The position numbers were made by a program, and so were the translations under genes. From the NCBI GenBank assembly GCA_018434645.1, contig JAHDOX010000097.1, positions 1 through 10,156 on the forward strand: a stretch of DNA of 10,156 bases, given 5' to 3'. The DNA is from Synergistales bacterium. GTDB taxonomy: Bacteria > Synergistota > Synergistia > Synergistales > Thermovirgaceae. Position 1 is the first letter of the stretch. Every line of letters begins with the position of its first letter. The notes under the pieces are model-generated. The model had not been told where the DNA came from. It ran no database searches and saw nothing but the letters and a program-made list of their open reading frames with translations. Of the stretch, positions 1-7,900 are shown one piece after another.

Positions 1-624
1 CGCGGGTTCGCCCAAAGCCATGAGGGCTTTTACTCCCCAGATTCGCTCGTGCCAGAAGGCATGTTTCTGGAGGCGCAAAAAGTGGAGGATTTCTTCATGC
101 CTGCCGGATGTGTAAAGGCAGCTCAGGCAAGCCCTGGTGCCCCGGAAATAGCTCCAGTCCGCGTCTTCGTGCCAGTAGAACTGCCTCATTTCCTCCAGGA
201 AACGGTCTGCCCAGCGGGAAGCCCGCTCGGGAGTGATACACAGCTCGCCCCAGTACTCGGGCAGCAGTTCGATATAGGGCATCTCGTCGGTTAATACGGC
301 ATCCCAGAGCCGTTCAAGCCATTTGTCGCGGACCTTGTCTTCCGCCGGTGCAGCGGCGATGATGGGTGCCAGGGTGTCGATGGCGTTGTTCACGGCCGCA
401 CCGAGGGCGCCGGAGGAACTGTCCACGTACATGAGGGCTCCGGAGACTTTTTCGAGAAAGGTCACCGCACCTTCGGCACCCAGTACAGGGTCTTTTCTCG
501 CAACCTTTTTGATTTCGGTAAGGGCCTCCCTGATCCTCCTGACAGGGAGGTTGCTGCGCCAGCCGAAGGCGTTGCGCCTGAAACGGGGAACGAACTGCCA
601 CTTGTGCTTGTTTTTTGGAGCCAT
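1..624 (-). CDS. Uncharacterised conserved protein, N-terminal 208 residues (runs off left edge)
   Basis: This minus-strand frame is open from an ATG at 624 to the first base of the window, so the C-terminus is missing. The start is supported by GGGAGG at 634-639, nine bases upstream. The protein opens with a basic, aromatic segment (KNKHKWQFVPRFRR, residues 4-17). It continues with a helix-rich stretch containing VDSSSGALGAAVNNAID (67-83), then Trp- and Tyr-rich parts (WLERLWD 102-108, LLPEYWGEL 120-128). The final part (about 160-208) looks like paired helices of TPR or similar type. There is no signal peptide or membrane segment, so it is probably cytoplasmic. From memory, this N-terminus belongs to a conserved family of unknown function in anaerobic and proteobacterial genomes; I cannot assign a role. 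The plus-strand frames across this stretch look like shadows. Confidence 0.85.
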   Translation of the reverse strand, partial: MAPKNKHKWQFVPRFRRNAFGWRSNLPVRRIREALTEIKKVARKDPVLGAEGAVTFLEKVSGALMYVDSSSGALGAAVNNAIDTLAPIIAAAPAEDKVRDKWLERLWDAVLTDEMPYIELLPEYWGELCITPERASRWADRFLEEMRQFYWHEDADWSYFRGTRACLSCLYTSGRHEEILHFLRLQKHAFWHERIWGVKALMALGEPA

Positions 625-649
625 GGGTTTCAACCTCCCGTTCAATGAC

Positions 650-678
650 ATAATACAGTGACACGAGGTTATTCAAAA
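650..678 (-). promoter_or_regulatory. Possible sigma-70 promoter of the left-edge gene
   Basis: On the minus strand a TATTAT -10 (650-655) lies 17 bases from a weak TTTTGA -35 (673-678). An overlapping TTGAAT (671-676) would give 15-base spacing. The -10 sits about 25 bases before the start codon, so the leader would be very short. The match is modest and rests on sequence alone. Confidence 0.35.
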
Positions 679-938
679 GGGTGCGGGTATGGTACGAAAA
701 AAAGAAGAGGGCAGACCGGGGGGTGGGTGTCGGCTCGGAGCGCTGGACTTGAAAGCCCGTTTTTTATCAGAAAGGGAGGGGAAAATACAATTTGTTGATG
801 CAGGTCAGTAATACCGGCGTCTATTTAGCTGAATCTGGAAAATAAAAGTCAATGGTTCGAATTTCTTCGAGTTTTGGTTCAGATGGAACGACTCAGGAAG
901 ATATCAATGGGTGGTCAACTAAAACAAACGGAAAAGAG

Positions 939-956
939 TCAAGTTCGAAAACTTGA
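939..956. repeat. Perfect 7-bp inverted repeat upstream of the flavoprotein gene
   Basis: TCAAGTT (939-945), a CGAA spacer, then AACTTGA (950-956) form a perfect dyad that ends 35 bases before the ATG at 992. In RNA it would be a hairpin with a CGAA tetraloop; in DNA it has the size and symmetry of a repressor operator. A run of A follows it rather than T, so it is not a terminator for the plus strand. Its role as a binding site is inferred. Confidence 0.55.
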
Positions 957-991
957 AAAAATTTACCTTCACAATACTGGAGTGATTGCAC

Positions 992-2473
992 ATGACAAAA
1001 CGAGTTGTTGTTATAGGATCCGGCGGTGCCGGGCTTGTGGCGGCCATAACCGCTAAAAGGGCGGGAGCCGAGGTCCTGTTGATTTCAAAGACCGATCGTG
1101 GCCGCGGAACATGCACGGCGTATTCGGCGGGCATATTCTCACTGGCATGCTGTGGACTTTCTCCGGAAGAGCATTACAAAAAGACAATGGAAACGGGCCA
1201 TTACTTAAACGACCCGGTTTTAGTGAAAATTCTGACCGAGGAGGCAGAAAGCACGTTCCAGACCCTCATCCAGTGGGGTGTCCGGATAAAAATGGAAAAA
1301 GGATCTGCCTCAGTCAGGGCCACGGCACCCAACGGGTTGATGGGTGGGGCCGGTTTTATCGGGGAATTGGCTGCAATTGCCGAAAGCGAAGGCGTCAGGT
1401 TCCTGGATTGGACGGTGGCGACGTCGCTTCGGTTGGAAAGAGGCCGTGTAGCAGGAGTCGAAACGGAGAACTGGCGCACAGGGAAACGGGCGTGTATTTC
1501 TTCGGGCGCGGTTATTTTAGCGACGGGCGGGGGCGGCCAGATCTACAATCACACCGACAACCCGGGCAGGATTACCGGCGATGGCTACTCTCTGGCTTCG
1601 GATATCGGTGCGGCCTTTCGCGACATGGAGTTCGTGCAGTTTTACCCTCTCGGGTGGGCGGAGCCTGGTTTCCCGCAGTGGATGGCCGACGTGGAACTGG
1701 TGGATTATGTGAGGATAACCGACGCAAAGGGCAGGGAATTTTTGAAAGAGGCTATGGATGACTGGGGGTACAAAAGCGGCAGCGAGGTAAGCCTTTATGC
1801 TCGCGATAAATGCGCCAGGCTTGTGGCGGAAAAATCCGCCGGGGGCGGTGTCTTTGCCCATCTAGAGGATTTGTCAGATGACCAATTGAAGGATCCCAAA
1901 GTGCAGTACTGCTTGACGTTGAACGCGGAGTTTTTCAGGAACGTAAGGAGGCCTTTGCGGATGGCCCCGCTTGAACACTATTTTTGCGGAGGCGTGGTCA
2001 TAGATGGTTTCGGTCGTACGTCTGTAGACGGGCTTTATGCCTGCGGAGAGGTCACCGGCGGTGTCGACGGCGCTAACAGGGTTGGCGGAAATGCCCTGAC
2101 GAATATCGTGGTTTTTGGGTACAGGGCTGGCAAGGCGGCGGCTGAAGAGTGCAAAAAAGGCCCAATCTCACTGGATGCAGGAGAGTTGGACGGGCTGCAT
2201 ACCGTTTCTGAAAAGGGCGAAAGCCCGGGTGTGTTGCGCAAAGAACTGCAGGAAAAAGCCTGGGAAGCACTGGGACCCGTAAGGAGAGGGCGAAAAATAG
2301 AGGAATTCCTGAAGTACCTGGATGAATTCGTGGACAAGAAGATACGCCTGGAAACGCCGATGGATCGTCTTTTGGCTCTCGAGATGAAAGGGCTGCACAC
2401 AACGGCAAAGGCCGTCGCAGAAGCGGCCCTGAAAAGAAAGGAAAACCTGGGAACGCATTGGAGAATCGATTGA
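992..2473 (+). CDS. FAD-dependent oxidoreductase, fumarate reductase/succinate dehydrogenase flavoprotein superfamily
   Basis: This 493-residue flavoprotein probably carries out FAD-linked redox chemistry on a small organic acid. The N-terminal dinucleotide-binding fold shows GSGGAG (9-14), and the FAD/substrate region shows ATGGGG (177-182) with HTDNPGRITGDG just after. The C-terminal part has HYFCGG (329-334), ACGEVTGG and NRVGGNAL (from 362), followed by a helical domain ending in a form of the family's RG-H-R motif (NLGTHWR). Arg271 in RDK, His329 and Arg363 match fumarate reductase active-site residues. Two positions depart: the usual QFHP reads QFYP (Tyr218), and the segment where FrdA/SdhA carry the flavin-linking His has none (about 38-47), so FAD is probably non-covalent. 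No iron-sulfur or membrane-anchor subunit gene is adjacent. An ATG at 992 is preferred because GGAGTG lies at 979-984; a TTG at 986 would be too close. There is no signal peptide. The true substrate is unknown. Confidence 0.85.
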   Translation: MTKRVVVIGSGGAGLVAAITAKRAGAEVLLISKTDRGRGTCTAYSAGIFSLACCGLSPEEHYKKTMETGHYLNDPVLVKILTEEAESTFQTLIQWGVRIKMEKGSASVRATAPNGLMGGAGFIGELAAIAESEGVRFLDWTVATSLRLERGRVAGVETENWRTGKRACISSGAVILATGGGGQIYNHTDNPGRITGDGYSLASDIGAAFRDMEFVQFYPLGWAEPGFPQWMADVELVDYVRITDAKGREFLKEAMDDWGYKSGSEVSLYARDKCARLVAEKSAGGGVFAHLEDLSDDQLKDPKVQYCLTLNAEFFRNVRRPLRMAPLEHYFCGGVVIDGFGRTSVDGLYACGEVTGGVDGANRVGGNALTNIVVFGYRAGKAAAEECKKGPISLDAGELDGLHTVSEKGESPGVLRKELQEKAWEALGPVRRGRKIEEFLKYLDEFVDKKIRLETPMDRLLALEMKGLHTTAKAVAEAALKRKENLGTHWRID

Positions 2474-2481
2474 CCCGGGTG

Positions 2482-2592
2482 TGTTGCGGCCAGCCATTTC
2501 CCCTCTGCGCCTTGCGTTTTTTCCATGAGGTATTGAAGGATCTGCTTTGGCTTTTTCAAGGGATATTTCTGCTTGACGACGCCGAAGCCGAA
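2482..2592 (-). pseudogene. Decayed fragment, possibly C-terminal piece of the left-edge gene's family
   Basis: On the minus strand, just behind the flavoprotein stop, one frame reads KQKYPLKKPKQILQYLMEK followed by GAEGKWLAAT. From memory, the left-edge family has a C-terminal stretch of the form KYP-K-P-(x)n-IL-(x)n-GEEGKWFAAAK, which this resembles closely. The frame is broken upstream by TGA at 2593-2595, and the resemblance stops near 2482, so no complete gene exists here. The same frame before the stop is Leu-rich (VLELL) and may be older remnant. The matching part of the intact gene lies outside the window, so the relationship cannot be tested here. It could also be chance coding on the reverse strand. 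Confidence 0.42.
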
Positions 2593-2631
2593 TCATGGCC
2601 GGTCCTCAGAACACCCATACACTGGGAGGAG

Positions 2632-2670
2632 CTCAAGAACCGGTTTCTTGAGATACAAAGTTAACTTTTT
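2632..2670 (+). terminator. Hairpin between convergent genes, weak terminator candidate
   Basis: CTCAAGAA (2632-2639), a five-base loop and TTCTTGAG (2645-2652) form a perfect 8-bp stem. A run of five T (2666-2670) follows 13 bases later, which is far for a classical intrinsic terminator. It lies about 160 bases behind the flavoprotein gene and about 50 beyond the end of purC, where termination would be expected. The stem is certain in sequence; the function is uncertain. Confidence 0.35.
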
Positions 2671-2722
2671 GCGCTGTTGCGGTAGCTTTAAAAAATACGG
2701 GCGTCGATCGCAAGGTGCGTTT

Positions 2723-3580
2723 TTAGTTCAGAAAAATCTTCTCCAGTTCCGAAGCAGAAAGCTGGTACTTCGCCGAAATTCTGCGCTTGTCTCCGTAAAG
2801 ACTCGTGGTAATGCACTCCGGCGCGTTGACGCAGCTTCTGTTTTCGCCCTTCTTGTAGCCGTTGCAAACGCGTAGCACGTCCGGGGAAATCTCGTCGATA
2901 AGGACGATGCGTCCGTCACCGCTTTCAAGTCGTCCAAGTTCGATCTTGCCGTCCAGAACATGTAGCCCGCGGGAAGCGAACTCTTCGTAAATCACCCGGG
3001 CGATTTTTTTGACTAGTTCCCTGACGGTGGATACTTCTTCTTCTGTCATTACACCGGCTCCCGTCAGCGACTCGAAGGTGATCAGCGTGTCAGTTTTGTC
3101 TTTGGTCCATGCCTCGATCACCTGAGGAAGGTCCGCGCAGGGTCTTACGAAGGGGTAGCGACGCCAGAAGCTCCCCATCGCGCTGTTTCTCCACGTCCAC
3201 TCCAGGTTCAAAAGAGGAGCGGAACCTTCAAATTCGGGACCTTGCTCGGGCATACTGATGGGAGTGGCCGGTTCGACGATCATGACATTGTCTGAAACGG
3301 TGTCGATGTAGTGGGTCTGGATACCTCGTTTTGCCAGGAGTCTGAAGAAATAGGTGGCGAATTTGCAGGCGACGGAACCCTTGCCCGGTATCTCGCCCAC
3401 GACATTGTCGTACCCGGGGTCGAAAACGGGTTTGCCCTTTTCGTCGAGGTAGCCGGTGGCACGGTCAGTGAACACAAAGGCGTATTTTCCCTTGTATTGC
3501 CCTGAAGGAATGCGGTAGATATCCTTTGATTTTCCCGATGAAACGAAATTTTCCCTGGTGAGTATGCTTTGAAGTTCCAT
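2723..3580 (-). CDS. purC: Phosphoribosylaminoimidazole-succinocarboxamide (SAICAR) synthase
   Basis: PurC joins CAIR and L-aspartate using ATP to give SAICAR in de novo purine synthesis, in the cytoplasm. The 285-residue protein has the N-terminal ATP-binding SGKSKDIY (15-22), family signature one as LDGKIELG (around Asp210) and signature two as IDEISPD (around Asp229), where most relatives read DE-(x)n-(S/T)PD. Length fits the family. The ATG at 3580 is chosen because GGAGG lies seven bases upstream; an ATG six codons earlier would place that GGAGG inside the gene. An unusual feature is three cysteines after signature two (Cys239, Cys250, Cys256; spacing C-x10-C-x5-C) in a short segment before the C-terminus. 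No other purine gene is nearby, so this is an orphan purC divergent from a stress gene. Identity is firm; the role of the cysteines is unknown. Confidence 0.95.
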   Translation of the reverse strand: MELQSILTRENFVSSGKSKDIYRIPSGQYKGKYAFVFTDRATGYLDEKGKPVFDPGYDNVVGEIPGKGSVACKFATYFFRLLAKRGIQTHYIDTVSDNVMIVEPATPISMPEQGPEFEGSAPLLNLEWTWRNSAMGSFWRRYPFVRPCADLPQVIEAWTKDKTDTLITFESLTGAGVMTEEEVSTVRELVKKIARVIYEEFASRGLHVLDGKIELGRLESGDGRIVLIDEISPDVLRVCNGYKKGENRSCVNAPECITTSLYGDKRRISAKYQLSASELEKIFLN

Positions 3581-3605
3581 CTTCAAGCCTCCTTCCAACT
3601 TCCCA

Positions 3606-3633
3606 ATATTATCTGAAAAGGGAGTTATTTCAA
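3606..3633 (-). promoter_or_regulatory. purC: Predicted purC promoter
   Basis: Reading the minus strand, TTGAAA (3628-3633) and TAATAT (3606-3611) are separated by 16 bases, a near-consensus sigma-70 pair. Transcription would start about 20 bases before the purC start codon, just upstream of its ribosome binding site. This is the best promoter match in the window. Confidence 0.6.
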
Positions 3634-3653
3634 TATACCCTATACCCTTTCAA
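3628..3653. repeat. Four-block direct repeat overlapping and upstream of the purC -35
   Basis: Four blocks abut exactly: TTTCAA (3628-3633), TATACCC (3634-3640), TATACCC (3641-3647) and TTTCAA (3648-3653). On the purC strand this reads TTGAAA, GGGTATA, GGGTATA, TTGAAA, with the last block being the predicted -35 element. A tandem 7-mer at this position could bind a regulator. It does not resemble the PurR operator as I remember it. Function is inferred from position only. Confidence 0.5.
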
Positions 3654-3715
3654 GGAGTTCATCAGGAAGTCTTTCCCGTCGAGGGCCGTACATCATTCAG
3701 GAGTCTTTGGAAACG

Positions 3716-3743
3716 TTGCTTTTTACTGTTAGAGTGATAACAT
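3716..3743 (+). promoter_or_regulatory. Possible promoter of the universal stress protein gene
   Basis: TTGCTT (3716-3721) and TAACAT (3738-3743) are 16 bases apart, giving a leader of about 50 bases before the ATG at 3801. Both elements differ from consensus at two positions, so the call is tentative. Confidence 0.38.
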
Positions 3744-3800
3744 AAACTTGAACAACAGGGTGGGTTTTAGGAATATCAAACGTAAGGGAAGGTGATCGGG

Positions 3801-4262
3801 ATGAAAAAGGTGGTTGTCGCTATTGATGGAAGCGAGGTCAGCAAGAGCCTGATCGAATATGCCTTTCATTACGCCGAGAGGGAAAAAGACGTAGAGCTGA
3901 TTTTCTTGCACGTAATAGAGTCATGGGAAAACAGACAAATCGAGTACAGGGGACATGTCTCCTACTTGCCGCCGTCCGAGAGCGAAATTCGCCAGCAGTT
4001 CAGTGAGATCATCGAGGAAATACGAAAAAGAGCGGGTTCGTCGGTGAGATCCTATTCGGTTGAGGTGAGGGTCGGTATTTCTTATCAGGAGATCGTCGAT
4101 TTCGCCACGGAACAGAAGGCAAAGCTGATCATGATAGGCCATCGCGGGATAAGCGGACTCAGGCGGTTTATCATAGGCAGTGTCGCGGCAAAAGTTGTAG
4201 CGCACACCCCTTGCAGTGTCTACGTGCATATACCGGAGCAGGTGGCCGGCGAAAAGAAGTAA
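3801..4262 (+). CDS. Universal stress protein, UspA superfamily, ATP-binding type
   Basis: A 153-residue single-domain Usp protein, normal length for the family. It begins with the conserved first strand (KKVVVAIDGSE, residues 2-12). It ends with the nucleotide-binding motif G-x2-G-x9-G-S (GHRG at 113-116, GS at 126-127), which marks the ATP-binding MJ0577-like branch rather than the non-binding UspA branch. Proteins of this branch are cytoplasmic dimers linked to stress or energy sensing; the target of this one cannot be told. The ATG at 3801 is chosen because AAGGTG lies six bases upstream; the GTG at 3792 would fall inside that site. It is divergent from purC and 79 bp upstream of the PEBP gene. 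Confidence 0.93.
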   Translation: MKKVVVAIDGSEVSKSLIEYAFHYAEREKDVELIFLHVIESWENRQIEYRGHVSYLPPSESEIRQQFSEIIEEIRKRAGSSVRSYSVEVRVGISYQEIVDFATEQKAKLIMIGHRGISGLRRFIIGSVAAKVVAHTPCSVYVHIPEQVAGEKK

Positions 4263-4294
4263 AATGACTGAACAAAAAGCAACCCTTTGGTGAG

Positions 4295-4324
4295 GAAGCC
4301 GGGTTATTTACGGGCTTCGTTTAT
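4295..4324 (+). terminator. Weak hairpin between the stress and PEBP genes
   Basis: GAAGCC (4295-4300) and GGCTTC (4313-4318) can pair across a 12-base loop, followed by a short interrupted T-rich stretch. The stem is short and the next gene's ribosome binding site begins at 4326. It may therefore only reduce read-through, or be incidental. Confidence 0.3.
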
Positions 4325-4341
4325 TGGAGGTGCTATTTCGG

Positions 4342-4860
4342 GTGCGAAAGCTGGTTTTGTTAGTGGTTGCGGGTTTTGTCTGCTCGATTTTCGCCTCGGC
4401 GCAGGCAAAAGCCCTTGTGCTTGAAAGCAGCGCCTTCGGGGACGGAGAAATGATGCCAAAGGAGACGGGATATCGCAACGGGAATGTTTCTCCCGCCTTG
4501 TTCTGGGAAGACGTCCCTGAAGGCGTAAAAAGCTTCGCTCTTGTCATGGACGATCCCGACGCACACGGGTGGACCCACTGGGTGGTGTATAACATTCCTC
4601 CCGGTGTGAGGACTCTTCCAGGAAATTTCCCCGCCGTCAGGGAGCTTGCTGACGGGACCAGGCAGGGGATAAATGACTTTAAGAAAATTGGCTATGGTGG
4701 ACCCAGTCCGCCTAGCGGGATACATCGATACGTCTTCCGGCTGTTTGCCCTTGATGCAAAGCTTGACCTTGCACCCGGCGCGTCAAAAGCTTCGCTCCTT
4801 GAGTTCGTCAAGGGGCACATACTTGCCCAGGCGAGGCTTGTGGGAAGATACGGTCGGTAG
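4342..4860 (+). CDS. Secreted YbhB/YbcL-type phosphatidylethanolamine-binding protein (PEBP) family
   Basis: The 172-residue protein has a Sec-type signal peptide: RK at 2-3, a hydrophobic core at about 4-18, and likely cleavage after AQA at residue 22. The mature part would be about 150 residues, close to E. coli YbhB, and presumably exported to the periplasm. PEBP family motifs are clear: DDPDAHGWTHW (70-80) contributes the anion-binding pocket, and GPSPPSGIHRY (120-130) is the second signature. Bacterial members bind phosphate-like or small ligands, but their physiological role is poorly known. I prefer the GTG at 4342, after GGAGGTG at 4326-4332, because it starts a clean signal peptide. 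An in-frame TTG at 4324 would swallow the ribosome binding site. The gene lies between the stress protein gene and the AsmA-like gene. Confidence 0.9.
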   Translation: MRKLVLLVVAGFVCSIFASAQAKALVLESSAFGDGEMMPKETGYRNGNVSPALFWEDVPEGVKSFALVMDDPDAHGWTHWVVYNIPPGVRTLPGNFPAVRELADGTRQGINDFKKIGYGGPSPPSGIHRYVFRLFALDAKLDLAPGASKASLLEFVKGHILAQARLVGRYGR

Positions 4861-4964
4861 AATGTCGTACTTGAGGTTACGCATAATAGATAATTCATTC
4901 ACCCGTGAAGAGGGTTTAGAATCGAATTGAGTAAATGTCTCCAGGCAGATAAGAGGGTGGTGTT

Positions 4965-7900
4965 ATGTCCAAAAGAGGCAAAGTTTTGCTGGTCATTGTG
5001 GGAGCGGTAGTCGTCCTCGCAATTGTGGGGATGAGTATCGACTACGGCACCGGGCTTGTGCGGGATATGGTGGCAAAAGCCGTACAGGAAAATCTAGATT
5101 CCCAGGTGACGAAAGGGTCGGTCAGCGGGAATCCGATCAAAGGATATACGCTTTCGGATATAGCGATTGCGACTGATGGGGAGGAGGTCCTTTCAGCCGA
5201 TCGGATAAGGGCCAAGGTGTCAATCCTGGCGTTTTTGACGGGCGGTGCCCCCGTTTCTATGCTCGAGATTGAGGGTTTCCGGTCTGAAGAGGGTAAGATC
5301 AACCGCCTGATCCCGAAAATCAAGCCGGGGGAAGGCGGAGGCGAGCTGCCGCTCCAGAAGGTCCGCATCACGGACAGTACCTTCGGCTCGCAATGGGCGA
5401 CTTTGCAGATAAGCAACGTTCTTCTCGCCTTTTCGGATGATGTAATCAAAACCGACCTGGACCTCGTGGTCGACGAGCTTCCCGTAAAGGGCGAACTTGA
5501 CGTTTCCATGGACGAGGGAGCTCTGGTGGTAAAGAAAATGAATATAAAAATCGGCGAAGGAAGCCTGAGTGGCTCGGGCGCGATCCTCCCGGAACTTTCC
5601 ATGGAAGTTAAAGCAGCGAATCTGAATATTCCGCAGCTAATAGACTTTTGGCCCAAGGCGAATCCAGCGATGTACAAGGGAACAGTCTCGACGGAATTTA
5701 CCGTCAAGGGGACCTGGCTGGACCCGGACATTTCGGGAAACGTGGATTACTCCGGCCAAATACTGGCAGGCATGCCGGTCGAAAGGGCTGTAGCCCGATG
5801 GAGGTATCACTCTTACAGGCTGGATGTGGCAGGCCTGGATATGAGGTTATTCGGGTTCCCCCTTGCGGGTAGCCTCGCTTTTGTCTTTGATCCGGCTGCT
5901 CCCCCCAAGATGCTTGTAGATCTCAAAGGGTCGGCCGCGGACCTGGAGGCTCTGTCCAAGGTATCGGAAAAACTCGAAGGCCTGAGTGGGACCCTGGACA
6001 AGTTTTCGGTGCATCTTGAAGGCGATGTCCAGAAACCGCAGGGGCAGATCTCTTTCGCTGCCGGCAATCTGGGATACAAGGGTTACGCCGTAACGGGCAC
6101 ATCAATCGATGCAAGGGTCAAGGACGGAAACATCGCTATAACCGGAAAAAGCGTCTTTGAGGGGGCCCCGTTGGCCTTTGGGGGTAATGTGTCGAACTTC
6201 ATGGCAAAGCCGGCCGTGAATATTTCGGGGACGTTGAGGTCCCTGTCACTCGGGAAGATGGGGACCCTGGTCCCGGCCATCAAGGAGATGAAGGCTTCAG
6301 GAAATGTGAATGTGGACTACAAGATTACGGGCGGAGTTCCCGATTTTGTGGTCACGGGAAAGGTGTGGTCCGACAAGTTATCGGCAATGGATTACACCTT
6401 GACGAATGTTTCAACCTTCTTCGACTACAACATGAAGGCAGACACCCTTTCATTTTCGGACCTGAAGGGCCTTTTTAAACAAGCAGCCCTTTCGGGCAAA
6501 GGCAAGATCTCAAGTCTTACCACAGAAAAGCGGAGCGGGGACATCCGGATTCAAGCCGGCAATCTTGATTCTGCGTTTTTTGCTGCCTTCTATCCTCCGA
6601 TATCGGAGTACAAGCTGAAAGGCAAGATGGCCGTCGAGGCCCATATAAGAGGGGCACTGACGAACCCGGCGGTAACGGTCACCCTTACTTCCCCGTCGCT
6701 TTCGGTTATGGATAGCGTCGGTTTCACTAACTTGAGGGCAGGAACGGAAATAGCCGGCATTAGCGCGGGCGTCCCCTCGGATCTGGATCTCGATATTGCA
6801 GCCGATTCAGCCAGCGTTGCCGGCGTGGTGCTCCAGAGTCCAAATGTCGGTATAAACAAAAAAGACAAGGTCATTAACATAAAGGAAGGAAAGGCTATTG
6901 TCGGTGGCGGGAACCTGTGGGCAAGCGGTACGGTTACCATGGAGGAACCGACGGAAAAGACGGCCCTCGACATCGCCGTGAAGGCTTCCAACGTCAATCT
7001 TGAAAAGATAACTCAAAAGGGAGGAAAGCCCTTGCCGGCGGCAGGCGTTATCAACGGAGATGCCAGAGTTTCGGGGACGCTGGAAAATCCGAAGATAGCA
7101 GTCGAGGCCTCAGCACCGTTTGTCGCGGCGGCGGGGATGACGGTCGACAACGTCAAGGCCAGGGTCGCGGGCGACATGAAAAAGCTTTCTATCGAGGAAA
7201 TGTCCGGGAAGGTCGGTGAGGGCTCGATCACGGTTACCGGAGACATGAGGCCTGCTCCGTTTTCAGCTGATCTTGCCGTAAACGGGCAGAATCTGGACAT
7301 CAAACCATTAACGAGCCGGTTCGAAAAACTCAGGTCCTTCAATATAACCGGAACGATGGATCTGGTTTTCAACGGTCATTTCGAAAAGGATAAAAATAGA
7401 GGAAACGGTAAGGCTACTTCGTCTTCGGTGCGCTTTATGGGCATTAGCTTTACGGATATAGTACTTCCCGTGGAGCTGGTGGACGATAAACTGGTTTCTT
7501 CAAACGGGACGGCCAGCCTTTACGGAGGAAAGGTCAAGAACAAGGGTTCCCTGAACCTGGCCGACTTCAGCTTCAATGACGAAGCAGAGATAAGCGGGAC
7601 CGACATCGATGCCCTGATGAAAGATGCCTTTGATCTCAAGGGGAACATCACCGCGAAGGCGGACCTTTCCGCCAGGGTTTCGGGTTCCTTCGGCGCCGAC
7701 GGCATCAAATACAGCGGTAAGGGGCTTTTAAAGACGGGGCAGGGCTCCGTGACAGGGTTCAAAATCGTTGACCTGATCACGGCCGTACACGGCGTGAAGG
7801 GGCTCCGGTTCGCTTCGGTTTATGCTCCTTTCAACCTTGAAACGGGCAGATTGATCCTGAACAAGGACACTTTGGTAAAAGCGCCCGAAGGCGACCCGCT

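Larger units (their letters stand above)
625..991. other. Gene-free stretch between divergent genes
   Basis: The left-edge gene and the flavoprotein gene point away from each other across these 367 bases. Positions 679-780 are G-rich with no recognisable signal. From about 780 to 985 the DNA becomes distinctly A+T-rich, as expected of a regulatory region. GTTCGAA occurs at 855-861 and again inside the inverted repeat at 939-956. I could not find a convincing -35/-10 pair for the flavoprotein gene. A short plus-strand reading frame crosses 874-991, but it has no ribosome binding site. Confidence 0.5.

Noticed and set aside
314..676. Minus-strand 120-residue frame starting at 676
   Set aside because: It overlaps the left-edge gene in another frame and is rich in Arg, Gly, Gln and Cys with no protein-like pattern, while the frame starting at 624 is coherent and open to the edge.
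2458..2664. Plus-strand 68-residue frame behind the flavoprotein gene
   Set aside because: It starts inside the flavoprotein gene without a ribosome binding site and lies opposite the protein-like minus-strand fragment, so it is probably a shadow.
5042..5731. Long minus-strand frame (229 residues) inside the AsmA-like gene
   Set aside because: Ser/Thr/Pro-rich antisense shadow of a G+C-rich gene, with no start signal or recognisable motif.
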